Shown here: positions 25,615-32,835 of the stretch, one piece after another
How the letters are laid out: every line of letters starts with the position of its first letter
Numbering within the stretch: the first letter of the stretch is position 1
DNA from: Azohydromonas aeria
GTDB lineage: Bacteria; Pseudomonadota; Gammaproteobacteria; Burkholderiales; Burkholderiaceae_C
Direction: 5' to 3'
Length of the DNA: 64,000 nt
Assembly (NCBI RefSeq): GCF_009760915.1
Contig: NZ_VIDQ01000005.1
Location: 1-64,000, forward strand
Position numbers and translations under genes: made by a program
The notes under the pieces: model-generated
What the model was told of the DNA's origin: nothing
The model's database searches: none
Seen by the model: the letters and a program-made list of their open reading frames with translations, nothing else

Positions 25615-26766
25615 ATGCCGTCCATGCTCTCCCGCCGCCGCCTGCTCACGCTCCTGCCCGCCGCCTGCCCCGCCCTTGCCCCGGCAGCCGAGTCCACCGG
25701 CGCCATCGGGGCGCCGCGCGGTGCCCCCGAGGACAGCTCGGTCAGCCCGCGCGAACTGATCTTCCCGCGCGACTTCGGCGCCCACAACGGCGTGCGCACC
25801 GAGTGGTGGTACGCCACCGGCACGCTGCAGACGGGCGCCGGCGAGACGCTGGGCTTCCAGCTCACGTTCTTCCGCAGCAACACCGGCCTGGGTGCGCGCG
25901 ACGGCGGCCGCTTCGCGCCGCGGCAGCTGCTCTCCGCCCACGCGGCGCTGAGCGAGATCACCGCCGGCAAGCTGCACCATGCCCAGCGCCTGGCGCGCTG
26001 GAACGAGGATCCGGACGCGCCGCTGGCCGCGGCCTCCAGCCGCGACACCGACGTCTTCATCGGCGACTGGTTCTTCAGGCGCAGCGGCGGCGCCGGCGCC
26101 AGCCGCTACCGCGCGCGGCTGGCCGACCGCGACGCCGGCTTCGCCTATGAGCTGGAGCTGGCCGCCACGCAGCCACTGCTGCTGCAGGGCGACGGCGGCT
26201 TCAGCCGCAAGGGCCCGGAGCCCGAGCAGGCCAGCCACTACTACTCCGAGCCGCAGCTCGCCGTCTCCGGCACGCTCTGGCGCGGCCAGCGGCGCGAGGA
26301 CGTGCGCGGCAAGGCCTGGCTGGACCACGAGTGGAGCATCGCCATCCTGCACCCGCAGGCGGCGGGCTGGGACTGGATCGGCATGAACCTGGACGACGGC
26401 AGCGCGCTCATGGCCTTCCGCATCCGGCACCGCGACGGCAGCGCGCTGTGGGCCGGCGGCGCCTTTCGGCCCGCGGGCGGCACGGCGCGCGAGTTCAAGC
26501 CACAGGAGCTGCGCTTCACGCCGGGGCGCACCTGGCAGAGCCCGGGCTCGCAGGCACGCTACCCGGTGCAGTGGACGGTGGACACGCCCGCGGGCCGCTT
26601 CGAGGTGCACGCGCTGCTGGACGCGCAGGAGCTCGATGCGCGCAGCTCCACCGCGGCGATCTACTGGGAGGGCCTGTGCGAGCTGCGCGACGCGGCGTCG
26701 GGCCGCCGCGTCGGCGCGGGTTACTTGGAGATGACGGGGTACGCCTCGCCGTTGCGCCTGGGCTGA
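25615..26766 (+). CDS. AttH-like / carotenoid 1,2-hydratase-family lipocalin-like exported protein
   Basis: A 383-residue protein. A signal peptide contains a twin-arginine-like motif (LSRRRLLTLL, cleavage near APAAES). The CrtC/AttH double-lipocalin body follows, with RTEWWYATGTL, GFQLTFFRSN, GKAWLDHEWSI, GWDWIGMNLDDGSALMAFRIR and C-terminal EGLCELRD..GAGYLEMTGYA. The name reflects family similarity to hydroxyneurosporene hydratase; no carotenoid genes are present. In many proteobacteria such proteins pair with a MacB/FtsX-type ABC transporter, as the genes at 20358-23512 suggest here. Start could be the ATG at 25615 or 25624. Its 3' end overlaps the convergent GGDEF gene by 46 nt. Confidence 0.85.
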   Translation: MPSMLSRRRLLTLLPAACPALAPAAESTGAIGAPRGAPEDSSVSPRELIFPRDFGAHNGVRTEWWYATGTLQTGAGETLGFQLTFFRSNTGLGARDGGRFAPRQLLSAHAALSEITAGKLHHAQRLARWNEDPDAPLAAASSRDTDVFIGDWFFRRSGGAGASRYRARLADRDAGFAYELELAATQPLLLQGDGGFSRKGPEPEQASHYYSEPQLAVSGTLWRGQRREDVRGKAWLDHEWSIAILHPQAAGWDWIGMNLDDGSALMAFRIRHRDGSALWAGGAFRPAGGTAREFKPQELRFTPGRTWQSPGSQARYPVQWTVDTPAGRFEVHALLDAQELDARSSTAAIYWEGLCELRDAASGRRVGAGYLEMTGYASPLRLG

Positions 26767-27551
26767 ATCGGCGCGGCGCGCACGCAGTTGCGGCCGGCTT
26801 CCTTGGCCGCGTGCAGCGCGCCGTCGGCGTCGCCCAGCAGCGCCTCCAGCGCGGTGTGGCCCGCGCCCAGCGAGGCCACGCCCACGCTGACCGTGGTGCC
26901 CACGGCGGCGCCCTTCCAGTGCACCTGCAGCTCGGCCACCGTCTCGCGGATGCGCTCGGCCACGTCGAGCGCGCCCAGCGGGTCGGTCTGCGGCAGCAGC
27001 ACCGACAGCGCCTCGCCGCTGAAGCGCGCCAGCACGTCGGGGCTGCGCAGCTGCCGTGCGCTGGCCTGCACGATCTCGCGCAGCAGCGCGTCGCCGCAGC
27101 TACGGCCGAAGCGGTCGTTGATGTTGCGGAAGCGGTCGGCGTCCACCAGCAGCAGCGCGCAGTCGGCGTCGTAGCGGCGCGCGCGCGAGAACTCGCGCTC
27201 GGCCAGTTGCAGGAAGCAGTCGCGGTTGAAGGCGCCGGTGAGCTCGTCGCGCGTGGCGCGCACCTCCAGCGCGGAGTTCTGGCTTTGCAGCTCCTGCAGA
27301 TGCTGCAGCAGCGGCATGCACAGCAGCGGCGGCAGCGCCAGGCCGCAGGCGGCCGCGGCCAGCATCAGCTGGCTGGTGTCGGCCGCGCCCAGCAGCGCGT
27401 GCAGCGCAAAGGCCAGGCCCTCGCACAGCGCAACGCTGGGCAACAGCAGCAACAGCGTGACTCGCCAGGGCCCCAGGCCCAGCACCCGGCGGCGCAAACG
27501 CTGCCGGCGGGAACGTTCGGGGGTGCTCGCGTGCATGGGAAAGATGTCCAT
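26721..27551 (-). CDS. Membrane GGDEF-domain protein with a degenerate signature
   Basis: A 276-residue protein: basic N-terminus, two hydrophobic segments (about 30-60 and 65-85), a short coiled coil (LQHLQELQSQNSALEV), then a GGDEF domain (about 105-265). The domain keeps DELTGAFNRDCFL, LLLVDADRFRNINDRFG and VSVGVAS, but the signature reads ARFSGEALSVLL: the GG(D/E)EF loop has become SGEAL. The glutamate normally at position four is alanine, so cyclase activity is doubtful. No inhibitory RxxD site is evident. The ATG at 27551 is one of several weak starts (27536, 27614). Its last 46 nt overlap the convergent AttH-like gene. Confidence 0.82.
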   Translation of the reverse strand: MDIFPMHASTPERSRRQRLRRRVLGLGPWRVTLLLLLPSVALCEGLAFALHALLGAADTSQLMLAAAACGLALPPLLCMPLLQHLQELQSQNSALEVRATRDELTGAFNRDCFLQLAEREFSRARRYDADCALLLVDADRFRNINDRFGRSCGDALLREIVQASARQLRSPDVLARFSGEALSVLLPQTDPLGALDVAERIRETVAELQVHWKGAAVGTTVSVGVASLGAGHTALEALLGDADGALHAAKEAGRNCVRAAPIQPRRNGEAYPVISK

Positions 27552-27748
27552 CGGCCGAAAAAACGCAAATCCCGAGACCTGCTCCAGTGCAGGACGGCAG
27601 TGCGGCAGCGGCAAACGGCGCGCCGCCCACGTAAAGGCAATTTACAGGGCCAGGCCCGGCCCTGGCGAGGGCAAGGGCCCGTGCCCGGCATCGCCTTGTG
27701 CGCGCCGGCGCACTCGCGTGCCAGGCTGCCGGGCGGCGTGCCGGCGCG

Positions 27749-29332
27749 TCAATGCGCGCCACCCGCGTCCGCCCCGGCCACGCCGCGCGCCGGGCGCTTC
27801 GTGAACCAGATCAGCACGATCAGCAGCAGGAACACCCCGGCCGAGGCCAGGAAGATGTCGTCGGCCGCGCGCGTGAAGGCCTGCTGGTCCACCAGGCGGT
27901 TGATCTGGCCCCAGGCCTGCTCGGTGCTCAAGCCCGCGCCTTCCAGCCGCGCCACCGCCTCGGCCGCCGCGGGGCTGCCCTGCCCCAGGCTCTCGGCGTA
28001 CTGCGCGTGGTGCAGCGAGGCGCGTGTGTTCCACAGCGTGGTGGCGATGGAGGTGCCCATGGCGCCGGCGGTGATGCGCACGAAGTTGCTCAAGCCCGCG
28101 GCCGACGGGATGCGCTCCGGCGCCAGCCCGCTGAGCGTGAGCGTGGTCAGCGGGATGAAGAAGAAGGCCATGGCCGCGCCCTGCATCAGCGTCGGGATCA
28201 GGATGTGCGCGAAGTCGGTCTGCGTGGTGAAGTGCGAGCGCAGCCACAGCACCAGCGCGAAGCCGATGAAGGCGCCCGTGGCCATGCGGCGCGGGTCCCA
28301 CTGGCTGACCTTCTTGCCCACCAGCGGCGTCAGCACGATGGCCAGCACCCCCACCGGCGCCAGCGCCCAGCCCGCGGCGGTGGCGGTGTAGCCCATCCAC
28401 TGCTGCAGCCACAGCGGCATCAGCACCACGTTGCCGAAGAACACGCCGTAGGCCACCGACAGCGACAGCGCGCCGAAGGCGAAGTTGCGCCCGGCAAACA
28501 GCCGCAGGTCCACCACCGGGTGCTCGGCGGTGAGCTCCCAGACGATGAAGACGGCCAGCCCGATCGCCGCCGCCAGCGCCAGCGCCACGATCAGCCCGGA
28601 ATGAAACCAGTCCTCCTCGTGCCCCTTGTCGAGCATGAGCTGCAGCGCGCCCACCCACAGCACCAGCAGCGCCAGGCCGATGGTGTCGATGGGCAGCTTG
28701 CGCACCGGCGTCTCGCGGTCCTTGTAGATGCCCCAGGTCACGGCCGCGGCGGCCAGGCCCACGGGGATGTTGATGTAGAAGATCCAGGGCCAGGAGATGT
28801 GGTCCGTGATCCAGCCGCCCAGCAGCGGCCCGGCCACGGGTGCGACCAGCGTGGTCACGCCCCACAGCGCCAGCGCCGTGCCGGCCTTCTCGCGCGGGTA
28901 GCTCGCCAGCAGCAGCGTCTGCGACAGCGGGATCATCGGCCCGGCCACCGCGCCCTGCAGCACCCGGAAGGCGATCAGCAGCTCCAGCGACGGCGCGAAG
29001 CCGCACAGCCACGAGGCCAGCACGAACAGCAGCACGCTCCAGGTGAAGAGCCGCACCGCGCCGAAGCGCTGCGTGAGCCAGCCCGTCAGCGGCACGGAGA
29101 TGGCGTTGGCCACGCCGAAGCTGGTGATGACCCAGGTGCCCTGCGTCGGGCTCACGCCCAGGTCGCCGGCGATGGCCGGCAGCGAGACGTTGGCGATCGA
29201 GCTGTCGAGCACGTTCATGAACGTGGCCAGCGACAGCGACAGCGTGCCCAGCACCAGCGCCGGGCCGTACAGCGGCGGCGGCGCGGCTTGGCCCGGGGCG
29301 GCGCCGGGCGCCGCGGGAGCAGCGGCGCTCAC
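27749..29332 (-). CDS. emrB: EmrB-type multidrug MFS transporter (DHA2 family)
   Basis: A 527-residue inner-membrane proton antiporter with 14 predicted helices. Family features are the helix-1 motif LDSSIANVSLPAIAGDL, the loop LTGWLTQRFGAVRLF and the helix-5 antiporter motif APVAGPLLGGWI. It takes the GTG start whose first bases overlap the emrA stop (GTGA). With EmrA and the outer membrane factor upstream it forms a tripartite pump, exporting hydrophobic toxicants across both membranes. It is the last gene of the marR-OMF-emrA-emrB operon. The 197-nt gap beyond its stop holds only GC-rich short hairpins. Confidence 0.93.
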   Translation of the reverse strand: MSAAAPAAPGAAPGQAAPPPLYGPALVLGTLSLSLATFMNVLDSSIANVSLPAIAGDLGVSPTQGTWVITSFGVANAISVPLTGWLTQRFGAVRLFTWSVLLFVLASWLCGFAPSLELLIAFRVLQGAVAGPMIPLSQTLLLASYPREKAGTALALWGVTTLVAPVAGPLLGGWITDHISWPWIFYINIPVGLAAAAVTWGIYKDRETPVRKLPIDTIGLALLVLWVGALQLMLDKGHEEDWFHSGLIVALALAAAIGLAVFIVWELTAEHPVVDLRLFAGRNFAFGALSLSVAYGVFFGNVVLMPLWLQQWMGYTATAAGWALAPVGVLAIVLTPLVGKKVSQWDPRRMATGAFIGFALVLWLRSHFTTQTDFAHILIPTLMQGAAMAFFFIPLTTLTLSGLAPERIPSAAGLSNFVRITAGAMGTSIATTLWNTRASLHHAQYAESLGQGSPAAAEAVARLEGAGLSTEQAWGQINRLVDQQAFTRAADDIFLASAGVFLLLIVLIWFTKRPARGVAGADAGGAH

Positions 29333-30630
29333 GAGGCCGGCCCCGTCCTCGGCGCGGCCGCGGCGCGCGGCGCGGCCGCCGTGCCCAGGTTGGCGTCGAT
29401 GATGCGCTGCACGTCGGCCTCGGCCTCGCGCTCGTGCGGCGTCGGCGCCGGGTGGGCGCCCGCGCCATCGGACGCGGCGGCCGAAGCGGGCGCGGCGCGC
29501 GGCGTGTCGGCCAGCACCTTGCCGTCCTGGTTGCGCACGTCCACCGTCACGTCCATGGACAGGCCCACGCGCAGCGGGTTCTGCTGCAGCTCCTTCGGGT
29601 CGAGCTCGATGCGCACCGGCACGCGCTGCACCACCTTGATCCAGTTGCCCGTGGCGTTCTGCGCCGGGATCAGCGAGAAGGCCGCGCCCGTGCCCGCGCC
29701 CAGGCCGACGACGCGGCCGTGGTACTCGACCTTGCCGCCGTACACGTCGGCTTCGAGCGTGGCGGGCTGGCCGATGCGCAGCTTGCGCAGCTGCACTTCC
29801 TTGAAGTTGGCATCGACCCAGCTCTGCCCCAGGGTCACGACCGACATCAGCGGCGCGCCGGCCTGCACGCGCTGGCCCAGCTGCACGCTGCGCCGCGCCA
29901 CGTAGCCGTCCACCGGCGCGGTCAGCTCGGTGCGCTGCAGCGCCAGGTGCGCCTCGCGCACGCGCGCCGCGGCGCGCTGCACGTTGGGATGCTCCTGCAC
30001 CGGGGTGTCGTCGGTGAGCGCGCGCGCCGAGGCGAGCTGCTCGCGCGCGGCCTGCACCGCCGACTCGGCCGCCGCCACGGCGCTCTGCGCCGCGGCGCGC
30101 TGCGCCAGCGCGTGGTTGAACTCCTCGCGCCCCACCGCGCCGCTGGCCAGCAGCGGCTCGCGCCGGCGCACGTCGTCCTGCGCGCGGGCCAGGTCGGCGC
30201 GGGCGCGCCCGGCATCGGCCTGGCGCAGCGCCACGGTGGCCTGCAGCGCGGCGTTGTTGGCGTAGAGGGTGCGCACCTCGCGCACGGTCTGCGCCAGCGT
30301 GGCCTGCGCCTGCTCCAGCGCCACGCGCGCGTCGGCGCTGTCGAGCCGCACCAGCGGCTGGCCGGCGCGCACGAAGTCGGTGTCCTGCACCAGCACCTGC
30401 TGCACCGTGCCGGCCAGCTGCGGCGTGATCTGCACCACGTCGGCCTGCACGTAGGCGTTGTCGGTGGTCTCGAAGCCGCGGGCCACGGCCAGGTGCCAGC
30501 CGCCCCAGGCCAGGCCGCCCACGGTCACGGCGGCGGCGATGGCCAGCAGGCCCTTCTTGCGGGTCTGGTGGCGCCGGGATTGCTTCGGATCGGGCTGCGC
30601 GCCTTGCGCATCGGCGGGGGTGTTGCTCAT
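29329..30630 (-). CDS. emrA: EmrA-type membrane fusion protein (HlyD family)
   Basis: Periplasmic adaptor of the pump. The 433-residue protein has a single N-terminal transmembrane helix (about 28-48, after RRHQTRKKG) and a biotinyl-lipoyl half-motif TTDNAYVQADVVQITPQLAGTV. A long alpha-helical hairpin (about 95-215) rich in Ala/Gln/Arg follows, then the second lipoyl half RTELTAPVDGYVARRSVQLGQRV and a beta-barrel domain. The C-terminus (about 375-433) is a disordered Ala/Pro extension. The ATG at 30630 is 56 nt after the outer membrane factor stop. Partners are EmrB (overlapping) and the factor just upstream. Confidence 0.93.
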   Translation of the reverse strand: MSNTPADAQGAQPDPKQSRRHQTRKKGLLAIAAAVTVGGLAWGGWHLAVARGFETTDNAYVQADVVQITPQLAGTVQQVLVQDTDFVRAGQPLVRLDSADARVALEQAQATLAQTVREVRTLYANNAALQATVALRQADAGRARADLARAQDDVRRREPLLASGAVGREEFNHALAQRAAAQSAVAAAESAVQAAREQLASARALTDDTPVQEHPNVQRAAARVREAHLALQRTELTAPVDGYVARRSVQLGQRVQAGAPLMSVVTLGQSWVDANFKEVQLRKLRIGQPATLEADVYGGKVEYHGRVVGLGAGTGAAFSLIPAQNATGNWIKVVQRVPVRIELDPKELQQNPLRVGLSMDVTVDVRNQDGKVLADTPRAAPASAAASDGAGAHPAPTPHEREAEADVQRIIDANLGTAAAPRAAAAPRTGPAS

Positions 30631-30686
30631 GACGGCGTCTCGGTGATTCGTTCGGTTCCGGAGGTGGCGCTTGGGGCGGGCCGGTG

Positions 30687-32159
30687 TCAGCGCGCGGCCA
30701 CGGGCGTCGCGGTTGCCAGCGGGGTGGTCGCCGCCGCGGGGCCTTCGGTCTGCCAGCCGCCGCCCAGCGCGCGCAGCAGCGCGACCTGAGCGTCGAGGCT
30801 GCGCGCCTGCAGCTCGGCGGCCAGGCGCCGTTGCGCCAGCAACGGCCCTTCGGCGCTGAGCACGGTCAGCCGGCTCGACAGCCCCGCGCCGTAGCGCTGC
30901 ACCGCCAGGCCGTACGCGGCCTCGGCGCTTTCCTGCGCGGCGGCCTGCTCGCGGCGTTGCGCCTGCAACGACTGCAGCGTGGTCAGCGCGTCGGCGGCCT
31001 CGCGCACCGCCTCCAGCAGCGCGTTGTTGTAGGCGAGCACCGCGGCGTCGAGGTCGGCCTGGCGGGCGTGCAGGTTGGCGCGCAGCCGCCCGGCGTCGAG
31101 GATCGGCAGCCGGATGGCCGGGCCCACGCCCCACTGCCGGCTGCCGGCCTGCACCAGGCTGTCCAGCCCGATGGCGTTGAAGCCGACGAAGGCGGTGAGG
31201 TTCACGTCCGGATAGAACTGCGTGCGCGCCACGGCCACGTCCTGCGCCGCGGCCTCCACGCGCTCGCGCGCGGCCACGATGTCGGGACGGCGGCCCAGCA
31301 GGTCGGCGCCCAGCACGGCGGGCAGCGCCAGCGGCTGCAGCGCGGCCAGCCGCGCGTCGAGCGACGCCAGCGCCTGCGGCGGTTGCGCCGTCAAGGCGGC
31401 CAGCTGGTGCCGCACCAGCGCGATCTGCTCCTGCAGCTGCTCGATCTGCAGCCGGGCCTCGGGCAGGCTGCCCTCGCTCTGGCGCAGCTCGACGCTGGTG
31501 TCCAGGCCGTTGCGCACGCGCTGCTGCACCAGGGACAGCAGCCCCTCGCGCTGCGCCAGCGCCTGGCGCGCCACCTCGCGCTGCGCCTGCAGCTGCGCCA
31601 GCGCGACGTAGGCGCGCGTGACCTGCGCGGCCAGCAGCGTGCGGGCGGCGGCCGCGTCGGCCTGCGCGGCGCGCTGCGCGCCCAGGGCGGCTTCGAGCGC
31701 GGCGCGGTGGCGGCCGAAGAAGTCCAGCTCCCACTGCAGGCCGGCCTGCAGGTTGGCGGTGGTGCGGACGCTGCCGGCCAGCGGCGGCGGGTAGATGCCG
31801 TTGGCGCTGAAGCGCTGGCGCGTGGCGTCGAAAGCGGCATTGACGCCGGGGCGCGAGCTGGCGCCTGCCGCTTCCGCCGCGGCCGCGGCGCGGGCAATGC
31901 GCGCCTGCGCCGCCTGCAGGTTGGGCTGCTCGGCCAGGGCGCGCTCGACCAGGCCGTCGAGCGTGGCGTCGCTGAAACTGCGCCACCAGTCGGGCGCGAC
32001 CTGCAGCGCGGTGGGCGCATCGGCCTGCAGCCCGACGGCCGGGGCTTGCAGCAGCGGCGCGGGCGGCTTCGACGGCCCCGGGCTGGCGCAGCCGGCCAGG
32101 AACGCGGCAAGCGCGATGGCGGCCGCCGGCGCGGCGGCGCGCAAGGTGCGAGTGTTCAT
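30687..32159 (-). CDS. Outer membrane efflux lipoprotein (NodT/TolC family)
   Basis: A 490-residue outer membrane factor. A lipoprotein signal with lipobox LAGC places the acylated cysteine at about residue 24. Two outer membrane efflux repeats follow (about 60-260 and 275-470), with family segments DWWRSFSDATLDGLVERAL, LLGRRPDIVAARERVEAA and QRYGAGLSSRLTVLSAE. It forms the channel through which EmrAB exports substrate. The ATG overlaps the marR stop (ATGA), so translation is coupled to the regulator. Including the outer membrane component in an emr operon is common in betaproteobacteria, unlike E. coli. Confidence 0.92.
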   Translation of the reverse strand: MNTRTLRAAAPAAAIALAAFLAGCASPGPSKPPAPLLQAPAVGLQADAPTALQVAPDWWRSFSDATLDGLVERALAEQPNLQAAQARIARAAAAAEAAGASSRPGVNAAFDATRQRFSANGIYPPPLAGSVRTTANLQAGLQWELDFFGRHRAALEAALGAQRAAQADAAAARTLLAAQVTRAYVALAQLQAQREVARQALAQREGLLSLVQQRVRNGLDTSVELRQSEGSLPEARLQIEQLQEQIALVRHQLAALTAQPPQALASLDARLAALQPLALPAVLGADLLGRRPDIVAARERVEAAAQDVAVARTQFYPDVNLTAFVGFNAIGLDSLVQAGSRQWGVGPAIRLPILDAGRLRANLHARQADLDAAVLAYNNALLEAVREAADALTTLQSLQAQRREQAAAQESAEAAYGLAVQRYGAGLSSRLTVLSAEGPLLAQRRLAAELQARSLDAQVALLRALGGGWQTEGPAAATTPLATATPVAAR

Positions 32160-32743
32160 TCGGCGTCTTCTTCGGAAGTCGGCGCCGCCGGCGCGGCGGC
32201 CTGCAGCGATTCGGCGTTGGCCAGCATGCGGCGCAGCAGCGACAGCAGCGTCTGCCACTCGTCGAAGCTGAAGCCGGCCAGGTGCTCGTTGAGCACCTGC
32301 GACAGCACCTTGGGCACCTCGCCGGCCGCCTGGCGGCCGGCCTCGGTCAGCGCCACGTTGACCACGCGCCGGTCCTCGGTGCTGCGGCTGCGGGTGATGA
32401 AACCCTTCTTCTCCAGCCGGTCGAGCATGCGCGTGGCCGCGCCCGGATCGATGCTGACCTGCCGCGCCACCTGCGCCGTCGTGGCGGCGCCGCCGGCCTT
32501 GAGCAGCACGAACAGCGGCATCCACTGCCCGTGCGTGAGCTCATGGGGCTCCAGCCGCGCATCGGCCTGGCCGGCGATGGACTGCAGCACGCGGCGCATG
32601 AGGTAGCCGACGCTGTCCTCGGCGCAGTAGCTGCCCCCGTAGAAGGCGGCGGGCACGGCCGGCGCACCGGGCGCCGCGGCGCAAGCCACCGGCACAGGCC
32701 CATCGGCGGGCAGCGAAGAGCTATGGGACGGGATGTCGGACAT
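32156..32743 (-). CDS. MarR-family transcriptional repressor of the efflux operon
   Basis: A 195-residue winged-helix regulator. An Ala/Pro-rich N-terminal extension (about 1-45) precedes the MarR fold: dimerisation helices, HGQWMPLFVLLK, the recognition region ATTAQVARQVSIDPGAATRMLDRLEKKGFI and wing SRSTEDRRVVNVALTEAGR. It heads the efflux operon and probably represses it until a toxic ligand binds, as EmrR does. Two operator-like palindromes lie directly upstream, between it and the divergent ABC exporter. The ATG at 32743 is preferred over a TTG at 32752. Confidence 0.92.
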   Translation of the reverse strand: MSDIPSHSSSLPADGPVPVACAAAPGAPAVPAAFYGGSYCAEDSVGYLMRRVLQSIAGQADARLEPHELTHGQWMPLFVLLKAGGAATTAQVARQVSIDPGAATRMLDRLEKKGFITRSRSTEDRRVVNVALTEAGRQAAGEVPKVLSQVLNEHLAGFSFDEWQTLLSLLRRMLANAESLQAAAPAAPTSEEDAE

Positions 32744-32759
32744 GATGGACAAGACAATA

Positions 32760-32787
32760 ATTGCCTAGGCAATCTTTGTCAAGGCAA
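32760..32787. promoter_or_regulatory. Tandem MarR-type operator in the marR/ABC-exporter divergent promoter
   Basis: A perfect palindrome ATTGCCTAGGCAAT (32760-32773) is followed by TTGTCAAGGCAA (32776-32787), matching the core TTGCCTAGGCAA at 10 of 12 positions. The centres are 15 bp apart. The 92-nt gap lies between two divergent starts, so binding could control both the efflux operon and the exporter gene. Confidence 0.75.
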
Positions 32788-32835
32788 ACACCCATTGACG
32801 GCGGGGGCCGGCGAGGCGCTGCCTACACTGGCGGG

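Noticed and set aside
25615..26766. Carotenoid biosynthesis enzyme
   Set aside because: Family resemblance only; no carotenoid genes in the window, and the ABC/FtsX context fits an AttH-type envelope role better.
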